A stretch of DNA of 64,000 nt from an uncultured Acetatifactor sp. (GCA_910583845.1 CAJUAB010000016.1:1-64000), one strand, 5' to 3'; shown: positions 53,351-63,717, counted from the stretch's first letter. Numbers and translations: made by a program. The notes: generated from the letters alone by a model not told the origin.

Positions 53351-53548
53351 ATGCCGAAGGCACTCAGATATGGACTGATCATTGCAGTGATCGCAATTAT
53401 ACTTTACCTGGTAGCCCGTAATTTTGATGATGTCCTGTACTCCTTCGGCCATGCGGTTTTTGAGGTGAAGGGGCAGGAAGAAAAGACGGAGAATGTATTT
53501 GGAATGCCAGAGGAGCAAGGAGAGCCGGGGAATGAGGCCATGAAATGA
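53351..53548 (+). CDS. Small single-helix membrane protein of the Tad locus
   Basis: A 65-residue protein with one membrane helix (YGLIIAVIAIILYLVARNF) and a charged tail. It begins the Tad cluster and may be a small accessory or pilin-like peptide; I recognise no family. The in-frame extension to 53312 is rejected because AAAGGGCAGGGAG places the start at ATG 53351. It is 64 bp ahead of the pilin. Confidence 0.65.
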   Translation: MPKALRYGLIIAVIAIILYLVARNFDDVLYSFGHAVFEVKGQEEKTENVFGMPEEQGEPGNEAMK

Positions 53549-53612
53549 TGAAACCATATCCGGCCGTACTGGCAGGATTGGAAATAGAGACAAGAAGAGG
53601 AGGATATGAAAC

Positions 53613-53894
53613 ATGTTGAATGCAGTGGACCGAATGTATCTGGGAATGTGCTGTAGATTGGGGTACATGAAAAAAAGGCTTGCCTGCGCATGGCAGGAGA
53701 TGAAGGAGGATGAGAAGGGGAGCACGGCCACGGTGGTAATTGAGATTGTCATGATCGGCATGGTGCTGGTGCTGGGTTTTGTGTTCAGAAAGCAGATCGG
53801 AAATCTGTTTACTCAGCTGTGGAACAGTCTGGTCAAGTTTGATGAGAACCCGGGTGATGTGACGATTGAGAGCATGAGTAATCCCTTCGAGTGA
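53613..53894 (+). CDS. Flp1-like pilin
   Basis: A 93-residue Flp-type pilin precursor. The charged leader with EMKEDEKGSTATVVIEIVMI precedes a hydrophobic helix (about 40-60), the usual position of a type IVb pilin cleavage site. The C-terminal part is short. It matches Flp1-like proteins of Clostridia. The prepilin peptidase at 61050 is the likely processing enzyme. GAGGAGGATATG precedes the ATG (53613). It follows a small membrane gene and is followed by a TadE-like gene. Confidence 0.85.
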   Translation: MLNAVDRMYLGMCCRLGYMKKRLACAWQEMKEDEKGSTATVVIEIVMIGMVLVLGFVFRKQIGNLFTQLWNSLVKFDENPGDVTIESMSNPFE

Positions 53895-54088
53895 TGTAAA
53901 GAAATACATCGGCTACCTGACACAATCGTGTACCTGAAAAGCATACAATTCAGCGCTTCATGTCAGGAACCTCTATGGTATCCTACATGGAGCAGTGTGC
54001 TTTTCGGCAACAAGCTGTTTGGGGATATTCCGCCACAGGAAGAAGGCGGTGCACACAAAGCGAAATCCATGTAAATGTGGAGTAGATT

Positions 54089-54826
54089 ATGTTATTACAC
54101 AAAAAGAGTAAAAAAGAATTATCTCGATCTGCCACAGTCCCGGACGCAGGCTATGCCCTGATCGAGAATATGTTTGTCATGCCCATCGTCTTTCTGGTCA
54201 TGATTGCCCTGATCTTCGCGGGCTGTATGCTGCACGCCCAGTGCGCCATTGAGTCAGCCGCCAGACGGGGCGTGATCTATGCCTCCAAGCTGATCTGCGA
54301 CCCTCAGTATGGTGGGATTACGGCCAATGCCACTGTGGAAAACGGGAAGGAACTGAATGAATTGTCCTCCTCGGAGTTTGATTTTACAGGAATCAGACAT
54401 TATGAACCTTACCGATATATCCCGCTGCTGTCCAGGAGCTTTCCGATCAGTGGAAAGTCGTCTCTGGAGACGGATGTGGAGAATTATGTCAGGAAAGTAA
54501 TCAACCAGAGCAATACCTGGATGTTTGACATAGAAATGGACAGTATTGTCTGCGACATTGACAATTATGTGATTACCCAGAGTATAGAGGTGGAGGTCAA
54601 AGCCTCCTACCATATGCCGGAAGTTTTCCATCTGTTGGGGATGCCGGAGACCTATGATTTGACCGCCGGGTCCGTGATGACGGTCAGTGACCAGGATGAA
54701 TTTATCCGGAATGTGGACTTTGCGGCAGATCTGATCGGCAGAGCGGCAGAGAAGCTGGGAGTCATGGAGAAGGTGACGGAACCGCTACAGAAACTGATGA
54801 ATTTTGTCAGTAAGGTATTCAATTGA
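54089..54826 (+). CDS. TadE-like pseudopilin
   Basis: A 245-residue protein with one membrane helix (about 22-45: ALIENMFVMPIVFLVMIALI) preceded by a basic head and GYALIEN, where the glutamate at the +5-like position is typical for TadE pseudopilins. The rest is an extracytoplasmic domain with no enzyme. It is expected to be a minor component of the Flp pilus. The ATG at 54089 follows a weak GGAG. A 194-bp non-coding space separates it from the pilin. Confidence 0.75.
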   Translation: MLLHKKSKKELSRSATVPDAGYALIENMFVMPIVFLVMIALIFAGCMLHAQCAIESAARRGVIYASKLICDPQYGGITANATVENGKELNELSSSEFDFTGIRHYEPYRYIPLLSRSFPISGKSSLETDVENYVRKVINQSNTWMFDIEMDSIVCDIDNYVITQSIEVEVKASYHMPEVFHLLGMPETYDLTAGSVMTVSDQDEFIRNVDFAADLIGRAAEKLGVMEKVTEPLQKLMNFVSKVFN

Positions 54827-54913
54827 GCGTGCCTGATAAACGCTCCGGGCTGGGAGTATGGTCATGGGAATATCGGCGGTCAGTCAAAAATCAGGAGGCA
54901 GGGGTACAAAAGA

Positions 54914-57900
54914 ATGGGATTTTTCTTAAAACGGGAAGTGCAGGGAGCCGTGTCGATTCTGCTGGTGGTCATTATGGTGCCGCTGATGGTGCTCAGCGCG
55001 TTGATGGTGGATACCGCCAGATACAGCCTGAGCAAATCCATGGTGGCCAGCGCGGGGGATCTGGCCATGAACGCGGCGCTTGCCGATTATGACACCATAC
55101 TCAAGGACGTGTATGGTCTTTTTGCCATGTCACAGGCGGATGATGTGGAGCAGAATGTGAAGCGGTATTTTGAGGATACCCTGGTATCCTACGGCGTGGT
55201 GGGAAAAGAGGACGCAGGGGCCTATGTGGAAAGTCTCTTAGGGGCTCTCTACCAAAGCATGGTGTTGGATGGCACGGAAGCGGCCAATTTTATGAGCATG
55301 ACGGTGGACATGGACAGAACCAGAGTGGAAAAGGTCCAGGACAGCAGCCTGGCCAATGCCGCCGTCCTGGAAAAGCAGATCGTGGAATACATGAAATACC
55401 GGGGGCCGGTGGATTTCGGCCTGAGTTTTTTTGATTCCCTGTCAGCCTTTACGAAGGTGGAGGAGCAGACCACGGTCATAGAGTCCCAGGTGAAAGCCCA
55501 GGAGGAGATGGGGGATGTCGCGGAAGCCAACAGCAGGTTGTATCAGGACATAGCGGGAAAAGACCAGGACGGCCACCATATCGATGGGTTTGACGATTCC
55601 TACAGGAAGCTCCAGGACAATGCCGACGAGGGCTTCAGGCTGATGGACTACGGAAATATTCTACAAAGCTACAGAGAGCGCTATGAAAACGTGCATCGCC
55701 TGGCTGTGGTATTCTGTGTGTCGGCCTACGGCGGCGTCAGCGGAGTCAGCAAGTGGGAGCTGGATGACTCGGATTTGTATGTGCTCAGTGGCAGTGGAGA
55801 CTATATCACCGGAAGCGGTGTGCCCGACACACGGAACACGGATTTTGCGGAGCGGTCATATGATTCGTTCTTTAAAAATGAGGTGGACGGGCTGTGGTCG
55901 GACGGCGACACAAATCGGCTGAACCAGTTGTACGGCGGCAGGAAGTTTGGCAGCGTAAATTTCCTGGGCTCCGGATATTGCTGTTTTGTCAGCAAAGACG
56001 GACAGGCCCAGGCCATGGACGAGTTCAGCGATGCGGATTTATTCTATAAAAAAGACTATGGAGAATACAGGACGTTGCTGGACCGGTTGGACCGCTATCT
56101 GGCGGCGGCAAAGCGCTTTGATGTGGCGGTGGGGGCGGAGATCGAAAAGCAGCAGGAGATTATCAGACGGGCGCAGGAAGAGAGAAAAAGGCAGGAACAG
56201 AAACAGAAGGAGGCCGAGAACGCCATCAAGGACAGCCGGAACAATCTCAGCGACTGGAATTATGACAGCTATCAGGAAGAGCTGGCGGATTATGAGAAAA
56301 ACCAGCAGGAGATGGACCGGGCCTCAGGGGAGGACAGACAAAGGCTTCAGGAGGAAAATGAGCGGATACTGGAGGATATCGGAGGCTACTTCCCTCCGGG
56401 AACGGAGAATCCGGCATCCTTTGCCCAGGATGTTATCTCAGAAAAAAACAGCATGGAGGCAAACAGCGAGGCCTGGGGTCAGTGCAAGCAGAAAATAAAT
56501 GAGCAAGAAGGCATGGAATACTCCGCGCAGCAGCGCATAGATCAAGTTCTGAAACCGGAACAGGCGGCGGTGGCGCAGCGGCTGCAGGAGGTGCTGAACG
56601 GATGCAGAACTTCGACCAATGCCTACAATGCGGATCTGAGAGAGTATAAGAGCTATAAGACTGCCGTGAGGAACTGGATAAGCGGCGAGGTAAATCAGAT
56701 GGCCATTCAGTTTAATACCATCTATGGCAATCTGGAATTGCTGGAAGGACAATTAAAGAAGGCTCTGGACGATCTGGCCCTGGCCAGAATAGCTATCAGC
56801 GCCTATCTGGGGGCCGTGGATAATTGGGAGAATGCCAACAACACCTATCAGAGCGGCGCCAACGGGGGCAGCGGGGACAATTTCTCCATGACCAACGGGG
56901 AGGATATCAAGGCGGCCAGGGACACCTTTGATCTGGAGGAAGTGGAGGAACTGCGGAAGGAGCTGCAGAAGAGATATGATCTGGTACGCAATTTCCGGAT
57001 GACCATAGACCGTAATTTCCACTATATGGACAAAGAGTGCATCGGAAAGATTACCACTGCGGAGCGGGTGCGGGAAGTGGTGAAGGGAAGTGCCGTCGGA
57101 GCGGAGATCACGGCCTATGGACAAAACGGTGTCTCCAGCAAGGTCTCCGATGCCTCCATCAACGCGTGGTTTCTCTATACGGACGACATCGGGCAGGAAG
57201 CGGAGGCGCTGCAGGATCTGAAGAAGCTGACGGAACCCTGTCCCTGCTGCAGCTTTATGAATTATTTGCACCAGACGTTCCGGGCGGACAACCGGGGGGC
57301 GGAAGGGTCGGATGTGAGGAAAAAGCAGGATGACGACAAGTCTGGCTATGACACGATCAAGGGCGGCGGAGGCGGGATCGCAGACAATGTCAAAAAATCG
57401 GGGGGGTCGGGGACCATGCCGGATCTGGGATACCAGTATAACAGAGAACCCAAACCGGCCCATATCGAGGGAGACGAATACCCTTCCGCCCAATATAAGG
57501 CATGGATTACGAGTGTGACACAGAACACGGACACATCCTCCGGCGGGCTGGCGGCCAACAAAGCCATAGCTTCCGGTCTGCTCTCCGGCCTGGGGAATGC
57601 CATGGAGACGGGAAGGGACAAGCTGCTGGTGACATCCTACCTGTTTGAGAATTTTTCCTACAACACCATCGTGCAGGATATGGCAAGAGAGCAGCATAAG
57701 GACCTGCAGTGGCCGGGCAATTATAAAGAGGAATATTATACGCCTGTATTGGGCCAGGCCAAAACCAGCAGCGGTATCGCCATCAACGGAGTCAATAATC
57801 CCCTGTACGGCGCGGAGATTGAGTATGTGCTGTTTGGAAACCCGAATCCGGAGACCAATGTCACCTGTATGAAGGGAAGCATATTTGCCATTCGCATGCT

Positions 57901-59314
57901 CTTTAATTCGATCTATGCCTTTACAGACTCGGGAATCCGCAACATGGCCAGAGGGGTGGGCCTGAGTGTGCAGGCGGCCACGCTGGGAGTGGTTCCCTAT
58001 CAGCTGGTGATGGTGGTGGTACAGCTGGCTCTGGCCATAGGCGAGTCGGCAATCGATCTGGAAAAGATGAACGTGGGAGAGCAGGTGGCGATTATAAAAT
58101 CAGATTCCACCTGGATGCTCAGCGGGCAGGGCATGATGAACCTGGCCAAGGCGACGGTGAATAAGTGGGCCGGCGAGGTGGTAAACGAAGGGGCCAGATT
58201 CATTGAGAACAAGATCAGCGAGATCGTGGATGCCGGGGCGGAGGAATTGTCCGGCATAGTCAATAATATGGGAGAAAGCCTGAATACTTACGCGGAGAGC
58301 GCCGTGGAGGAGACAGTGAGCCGTATCTTTGCCCGGATTGAAACAACGGTGGAGACCTGTGTTAATGACATAGCGTATCTGAAGGAGGGGGAACTGCCGG
58401 AAAATCTGGAGAGCGCCAAGAGCCAGATGTATGGGCTGGTGGATGAGGCCTTTGGAAAGATAAAAGCGGACCTGACGGGAGCGCAGGGATATCTGGGCAG
58501 CAGGAGGAGTGATGACTCCGTGGAGGGAAAGGTTTGCGCGGCCATCTGCGGCGGAAGCGGCGAAAATCAGCCCCTGGACACAATACTGGACGGCATGGCG
58601 GCGGCTATCAAGAACAAGATCAGCAGCGCCGGTACACTGGAGGAGGCCCGGGGCGCTCTGTACAGCCAGGCATACGGGATACGGGAAACCGTCAGCAACC
58701 AACTGAAAGGCCTGACCAAAGGAATTGTGAACAGTGCCACAACCGCTCTGAAAGGCATAATCTCGGAGACGGAGAAGGCCATCAAGGACAAGGCCGGGGA
58801 AGCGGTGGAAAAGGGCGCGGAGGCCGCCAAAGAGGCGGTGGTGGGAGAGATCAACAATTTTATGGACAAGATTTCCGCAGGCAGCAGCAGTCTGAACACC
58901 GGCAGCTCCACAAGCCTGGCTCAGACCAACGGGGTCAATACTGGCTCTGGAAATCTGGCCACACAAATCAAGTTCGGTTACTCCGACTATCTGAAGCTCT
59001 TTGTGTTTATCGGGCTGTGCGCCAGCGACAAGAGCGGTGCCATGATCTGCAGGATCGGTGACCTGATTCAGTATAATATCTCCAAAGCGGGAGCGGACTC
59101 CGCGCTCCGGAGCAAGGCAGGGGACAAATTTACCATGCGGGAAGCCAAAACTTATATATCCGTTGACGCGGTTGTGGATCTGGATATGATGTTTCTGAAC
59201 CTGGGCATTTTCCAGAAGCAGATAGAGAGCTATAACGGGGAGCTTGCGGAGGATCAGCAGATTGATCTGGATTCCACATTGCAGGTTCATTATATCGGGA
59301 TTTCCGGATATTAG
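54914..59314 (+). CDS. Giant TadG-like pilus-associated protein
   Basis: A 1466-residue protein. One N-terminal helix (about 12-32: AVSILLVVIMVPLMVLSALM) with a TadG-type front (DTARYSLSKSMVASAGDLAM). A charged helical/coiled-coil region extends about 395-560 (KRQEQKQKEAENAIKDSRNN). A CPCC motif lies near residue 777. Repeated helical segments about 1040-1350 are amphipathic (SGIVNNMGESLNTYAESAVE), then the end returns to a strand-rich region. Much longer than TadG-like proteins of other phyla; it resembles DUF5702-type proteins of Clostridia, though I am not certain. It probably reaches from the membrane to the cell surface. ATG 54914 follows GGGGTACAAAAG. Confidence 0.75.
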   Translation: MGFFLKREVQGAVSILLVVIMVPLMVLSALMVDTARYSLSKSMVASAGDLAMNAALADYDTILKDVYGLFAMSQADDVEQNVKRYFEDTLVSYGVVGKEDAGAYVESLLGALYQSMVLDGTEAANFMSMTVDMDRTRVEKVQDSSLANAAVLEKQIVEYMKYRGPVDFGLSFFDSLSAFTKVEEQTTVIESQVKAQEEMGDVAEANSRLYQDIAGKDQDGHHIDGFDDSYRKLQDNADEGFRLMDYGNILQSYRERYENVHRLAVVFCVSAYGGVSGVSKWELDDSDLYVLSGSGDYITGSGVPDTRNTDFAERSYDSFFKNEVDGLWSDGDTNRLNQLYGGRKFGSVNFLGSGYCCFVSKDGQAQAMDEFSDADLFYKKDYGEYRTLLDRLDRYLAAAKRFDVAVGAEIEKQQEIIRRAQEERKRQEQKQKEAENAIKDSRNNLSDWNYDSYQEELADYEKNQQEMDRASGEDRQRLQEENERILEDIGGYFPPGTENPASFAQDVISEKNSMEANSEAWGQCKQKINEQEGMEYSAQQRIDQVLKPEQAAVAQRLQEVLNGCRTSTNAYNADLREYKSYKTAVRNWISGEVNQMAIQFNTIYGNLELLEGQLKKALDDLALARIAISAYLGAVDNWENANNTYQSGANGGSGDNFSMTNGEDIKAARDTFDLEEVEELRKELQKRYDLVRNFRMTIDRNFHYMDKECIGKITTAERVREVVKGSAVGAEITAYGQNGVSSKVSDASINAWFLYTDDIGQEAEALQDLKKLTEPCPCCSFMNYLHQTFRADNRGAEGSDVRKKQDDDKSGYDTIKGGGGGIADNVKKSGGSGTMPDLGYQYNREPKPAHIEGDEYPSAQYKAWITSVTQNTDTSSGGLAANKAIASGLLSGLGNAMETGRDKLLVTSYLFENFSYNTIVQDMAREQHKDLQWPGNYKEEYYTPVLGQAKTSSGIAINGVNNPLYGAEIEYVLFGNPNPETNVTCMKGSIFAIRMLFNSIYAFTDSGIRNMARGVGLSVQAATLGVVPYQLVMVVVQLALAIGESAIDLEKMNVGEQVAIIKSDSTWMLSGQGMMNLAKATVNKWAGEVVNEGARFIENKISEIVDAGAEELSGIVNNMGESLNTYAESAVEETVSRIFARIETTVETCVNDIAYLKEGELPENLESAKSQMYGLVDEAFGKIKADLTGAQGYLGSRRSDDSVEGKVCAAICGGSGENQPLDTILDGMAAAIKNKISSAGTLEEARGALYSQAYGIRETVSNQLKGLTKGIVNSATTALKGIISETEKAIKDKAGEAVEKGAEAAKEAVVGEINNFMDKISAGSSSLNTGSSTSLAQTNGVNTGSGNLATQIKFGYSDYLKLFVFIGLCASDKSGAMICRIGDLIQYNISKAGADSALRSKAGDKFTMREAKTYISVDAVVDLDMMFLNLGIFQKQIESYNGELAEDQQIDLDSTLQVHYIGISGY

Positions 59315-59387
59315 AGTGTGCTTGCGCGAAATGCCGGAATACCGGTTTGGGTCTGGCGGAATCCGTGCCGGACAAGGGGGTGGGTAT

Positions 59388-60788
59388 TTGCGGAAAAGAA
59401 TGAGATACCGTAGCCGCGGCGCACAGGATGTCGCAGGGGAGCGGGGCGCGGCTGTTATAGAGGCGGTATTGTGTCTGACCATATTTATAACAGCGATTTT
59501 CTTTATACTGAGTTTTATCAACCTGTGCCGTGCCCAGGCGGTGGTTTCCAACGCTGTGGACGCCACTGCCAGAGAGATGTCCCAGTATGCCTATTTCTGT
59601 CATCTGACCGGCTGGGATAAAATAGATCAGGGAGCCAGCGCTTCGGTGGCGGAGGACGAAAAGAATTTCAATGATATTATAGGTGGTGTGGACGCGCTCT
59701 ATGGAGTTTTTGAGTCCGTGACCAGCGATGGGATGATGAGTTCCGATAAAGTCGGGGATGTGGTGAAAGGCGTCACAGGGGTTGCCACGGGTTCAAATAC
59801 CGCCGAAGAGGTGGTCTCCGATCTGACAGACGGCAATGTCAGCCTGGCGGATCTGTCTGAAAAAATGGACAAAATGAAAGCCGCGTACCAATCCTTTGAC
59901 AGTCCCATGGACATGGTAAAAAGCATGGGGCGGATCATGCTCACGAAAGGGCTGTCCGTGCTCAAGTCCCAGCTGATCGCCGCCCCCATGGCCAGCGCGC
60001 TGATGGAGAAGCATTTTGAGGCGGACGGACGCAGTGCGGGAGAATATCTCTCCAGCCTGCGGATTGTCATTCCGGATGACAGCGACCCCATGTCCGCGTT
60101 TAACCTGAAGCTCTCCACCATATTTGCCCCCACCAGTCCCAATGACATCCACATAGTAGCATATTACCAGGTGCAGGCGGTCAATTTCTTCAATTTTGAG
60201 TTCGGCACGGTCACTCTCTGCAAGGAGGCTGTTACCAGGGCCTGGCTGGGGGGAGATAAGGAAGCTGCTCTTGGAGTTTTTGGAAAAGACGGCAGCGGCG
60301 CGTGGAATATGGGAAGTTTCAAATACGGCAAATATATCACGGAAAAGGAAGTCAAGGATCTACAGGGACAGGGCTGTCTGGAAGCGTCCGCAAAAGGGGT
60401 GGACGCGTTTGATCCGGACAGCAATACATGGATTGCCATTCACAGTATGGATATCTATTCGGAGCACTACGCGGACGATCCCAAAGCCATATCCAATATC
60501 AAAAGCGCCCTGCGGAAATACTATTCGGAAATTGCCTCCGCGGCTGATACCTCCAGAGAATCCATTCCCATTCTGCAGGGAGGGGAAAAGAAGGAGGCCA
60601 CTTCCTCCACGGAGGACCGGAAAACCAGACTGATTCTGGTGATCCCGGAGGGAGAGCAGACGGATATTTTCAAAGTGGCTTTGGCGGAGTTTTTGCAAGA
60701 GCAGACGGACAGCGCCTTCGCCATCGAAATAAAGCAGGGCTACGGGAAATCACCGCAAGATCCCTCGCAGGCCGCCGCCGGGCCGTAA
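59388..60788 (+). CDS. TadE-like minor pilin/assembly protein
   Basis: A 466-residue protein with one helix near residues 23-48 (AVIEAVLCLTIFITAIFFIL) and a basic front including GERGAAVIEA, the usual glutamate of a pseudopilin. Extracytoplasmic body of about 400 residues without known family. TTG 59388 is chosen since AAGGGGG is 7 bp ahead; the ATG at 59400 is an alternative and differs by four codons only. It is followed exactly at the stop by a MITE-like insert. Probably a minor pilin. Confidence 0.75.
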   Translation: MRKRMRYRSRGAQDVAGERGAAVIEAVLCLTIFITAIFFILSFINLCRAQAVVSNAVDATAREMSQYAYFCHLTGWDKIDQGASASVAEDEKNFNDIIGGVDALYGVFESVTSDGMMSSDKVGDVVKGVTGVATGSNTAEEVVSDLTDGNVSLADLSEKMDKMKAAYQSFDSPMDMVKSMGRIMLTKGLSVLKSQLIAAPMASALMEKHFEADGRSAGEYLSSLRIVIPDDSDPMSAFNLKLSTIFAPTSPNDIHIVAYYQVQAVNFFNFEFGTVTLCKEAVTRAWLGGDKEAALGVFGKDGSGAWNMGSFKYGKYITEKEVKDLQGQGCLEASAKGVDAFDPDSNTWIAIHSMDIYSEHYADDPKAISNIKSALRKYYSEIASAADTSRESIPILQGGEKKEATSSTEDRKTRLILVIPEGEQTDIFKVALAEFLQEQTDSAFAIEIKQGYGKSPQDPSQAAAGP

Positions 60789-60947
60789 GGAACTGTCCAA
60801 AAATAACTTTTAATATCGCTTGTCTTTTTCTCCGACAGCACCACTCAAAAATCAGTTACATAGCCCGCTATGCGCCTGATTTTTGAGCGGCACTCTCGAA
60901 GAAAAATCCTACGCGCTATTTAAAAGTTATTTATTGACAGTTCCTAA
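60786..60947. mobile_element. 156-bp MITE with TAA target duplication at a stop codon
   Basis: The element (60789-60944) has 31/32-bp terminal inverted repeats (60789-60819 and 60913-60944), both starting GGAACTGTC. TAA occurs on either side (60786-60788, also the stop codon of the gene, and 60945-60947). The interior holds a perfect 12-bp inverted repeat CTCAAAAATCAG/CTGATTTTTGAG (60844-60855, 60876-60887) with CATAG-CTATG in the centre. No ORF. The entire element can fold into one stem. Confidence 0.8.
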
Positions 60948-61049
60948 CAGCGCGTATAGCGTCGTCCTGTCCGGCCCGGGGAGCGGCGCAGGAATGCGGA
61001 TAACCGACAAAAACCTTCGGGCATACATAGGAAAGGGAGGTAATACGGA

Positions 61050-61706
61050 ATGTGGGAGGCTGTCACGGCGACAGGGATCTGTCTGACGGGCTGGCTGGGG
61101 CTTCGGGCCTGGTACTGCGGCAGAGAAATGGGCATAAGAAAGCTGTCGGAGTATGGGCAGGTCTGGAAGAAAAAAGACGGGTTATGGATGGATATTGCCG
61201 CCCTGGCGGGAATGAGCTGCGCTTATCTGCTTGGCAGGTATCATGGTCTGGCCTGCGTACAGTGCATTCGCAACGCTCTGGTGCTGGTGTGGCTGCTGCT
61301 GATCGCGCTGGTCGACGGAAGAAAACAGATCATTCCCAGAGCGCTTACCAATATGGGATGGCTTTGCTGGATACTGCTTGGCATAACCGCGGTGGTCACG
61401 GGAACGGCGCTTATACAGGTGCTGCTGTTCTCCGCGGGGGGTCTGCTGCTGGGCGGGGGCGTGCTGTTTATATGCAGGCTGGTGTCCAAGGGCGGCATGG
61501 GCATGGGGGATGTGCGGCTGTTTGGAGTGCTGGGTGCATTGTATGGCATGAATTACACATTCTCTATTCTGTTTTTTACGATTGCGCTGATGTCGGTATA
61601 CGGCCTCATCGCCATATTGCTTCGCCGCAAGGGCATGAAATCCATGCTGCCCATGGGTCCCTTCGCGCTGGCCGCTTATGGGATCTGTATTGTGCTGGGG
61701 GTGTGA
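61050..61706 (+). CDS. Type IV prepilin peptidase (A24/TadV-like)
   Basis: A 218-residue membrane aspartyl protease with about six helices. Catalytic residues are Asp89 in LIALVDGRKQIIP and Asp154 in GGMGMGDVRLFG (the GxGD motif). It cleaves leader peptides of the Flp-like pilin and TadE-like proteins in this locus. GGGAGGTAATACGG precedes ATG 61050. The 261-bp gap to the upstream gene is mostly the MITE. The gene may be driven from the locus promoter through that element. Confidence 0.85.
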   Translation: MWEAVTATGICLTGWLGLRAWYCGREMGIRKLSEYGQVWKKKDGLWMDIAALAGMSCAYLLGRYHGLACVQCIRNALVLVWLLLIALVDGRKQIIPRALTNMGWLCWILLGITAVVTGTALIQVLLFSAGGLLLGGGVLFICRLVSKGGMGMGDVRLFGVLGALYGMNYTFSILFFTIALMSVYGLIAILLRRKGMKSMLPMGPFALAAYGICIVLGV

Positions 61707-61794
61707 GACGGCGGGAGGGCAGGGATGAGTCATGTCGCGTTATAGGTTCTAATACATTAAAAGTCAAACTTTATGAGAGGGAGAAGAGGAAAAG

Positions 61795-63717
61795 ATGTGG
61801 CGGAACAGAGGATGCATAATATTGTTGGCAGTAATGCTTACAATATCTGGCGGAATGGTTTTTGCAGAAGAGAGTGAAGACGGGATGCCCTTGGAGGAAA
61901 GCCAGATGAAGAAAACGTTGCTGGATGAGGATATTGCGGATGGGATTATTGCCAGTGAGACGGATGGAGATATCACCTGGGAGATCAATGCGGACGGAAA
62001 GTTGACCGTAAACGGAACAGGGGATTTGTCGGGGACTCATGAAAGCGAGGACTTTGCGTGGAGGCTATACAGTAACCAGATCACTTCGGCGGAACTTAAT
62101 GTGACAGGAATGACAGACGCTTCCTGTCTGTTTAAGAATTGTACTAATTTGGTCAGTGTAAATCTGGACAATTTTGATACCAGCAGCGTGACGAAAATGC
62201 AGGGAATGTTTTCAGGCTGTGAGAATCTGACCGGGGTGGATGTAAGTGGCTTTGATACCTGTAATGTGACAAATATGGCAGAAATGTTCTGGAATTGCAT
62301 GAATCTGGTCAGCGTGGATGTAAGTGGCTTTAACACCTGCAATGTGACAAGTATGGGAGGCATGTTTTGCCGGTGTATTAGTCTTACCAGTGTAGATGTA
62401 AGTGGCTTTGACACCCGTAATGTGACAAATATGTGGTGGATGTTTTACGGTTGTAGCAGCCTTACCAGCGTGGATGTAAGTGACTTTGACACCGGTAATG
62501 CGGTCAGCATGGCTGGTATGTTCTGGGATTGCAGCAAATTAAGCAGTGTGAATTTAAGCGGCTTTGATACCAGCAAGGTGAGGGATATGGGATGGATGTT
62601 TGCGGGCTGTAGCGGTCTGGAGAGTGTGGATCTAAGCAGCTTCAATGCTGGTCATGTGACGGAAATGAGAAATATGTTCAGGGGTTGTAGTCGTTTAAAG
62701 AGGATTAAAACTCCCTATAACGTGAATGCCATTACTGATCTGCCCGATGTTTTGGATATGACATGGCTCTATTCGGATGGAACAGAAGTCACACAGCTCC
62801 CGCAGGAGCTAGGTTACAGTGTGGTGCTGACCCGCAGTGATGTATGGGAGAGACCAGTTCCGACTCCAGTGCCCACGGCCACACCGGAACCTGCGCCGAC
62901 TTTTGCGCCAGCGCCGACGGCTACGCCGGAACCTGTTCCCTCTCCGATACCTACTCCAACGCCGGTAAATCCACCGTCATCTGATGCCGCTCAAAAGGTA
63001 CAAAATTTTGTCTCCCGCATGTACACGGTAGTCTTGGGCAGAAATGCTGAGGCAGCAGGATTGCACGACTGGACGAATCGACTTCTTACCCATAAGATTG
63101 ATGGAGCCGGCATTGCCGATGGGTTTGTCATGAGTGATGAGTTCAAAAACCGTCGCCTAAACGACGGCGACTATGTGGACACGCTGTACCGCACCTTCTT
63201 TAACCGGGAGGCGGACCAGGGAGGCCGCGCGACCTAGCTCGGAGATCTGGCTTCGGGTAAGTCAAGGGGCTATGTGCTGGCCGGATTTGTCAATTCCAGG
63301 GAGTTTGACGTCTTATGCGACAGTTACGGTATCGTTCGCGGGGTTATGCGAGAGGACGGCTCCCCGATTAACCCCGGCATCCGCGGCTTCGTGGAGCGCT
63401 GTTACCTCAAGGCACTGGGCCGGGAGGGAGAAAAGGCCGGTGTGGAGGATTGGACGAACCGCATCGCCACCGGCACCATGAGCGCGGAGGATGTGGCAAA
63501 GAGTTTCTTTTTCTCAGATGAATACATAAACAAGCAGACGGACAATGAAGCATTTGTGGAAACTCTTTATCAGACCTTCATGGATAGGGCCTCAGACCCG
63601 GCGGGTAAGAGCGACTGGGTTGGGCGGCTGAACGCGGGCACCGGCAGAAAAGAGGTGCTGGAGGGATTCTCCCGATCGGAGGAATTTGCGGGTATATTAC
63701 GACAATACGGACTGTAA
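61795..63717 (+). pseudogene. Secreted LRR/DUF4214 protein broken by in-frame TAG
   Basis: The first 480 codons (61795-63237) give a signal peptide (about 1-25), then eight BspA/DUF285-type repeats of about 24 residues (LTSVDVSGFDTRNVTNMWW), a Pro/Thr/Ala linker (about 360-395), and the beginning of a DUF4214. TAG (63235-63237) then stops translation. The frame continues without change to 63717 as LGDLASGKSRGYVLAGFVNS, completing two DUF4214 domains. In the related gene at 31551 the same place reads R-N-T-W-L, so TAG most likely is a TGG to TAG change. GGAGAAGAGGAAAAG precedes the ATG. Function probably surface or matrix-related. Confidence 0.75.

Noticed and set aside
58100..59566. 488-codon minus-strand ORF
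   Set aside because: Antisense of the TadG-like gene; no known domain, crosses the stop of the real gene.
44615..63237. TAG recoded as an amino acid (for example pyrrolysine) in two genes
   Set aside because: TAG is the final stop of several intact genes here (ends at 4014, 11053, 24157, 39109, 43529, 52576, 59314), so ordinary nonsense changes or errors are more likely.
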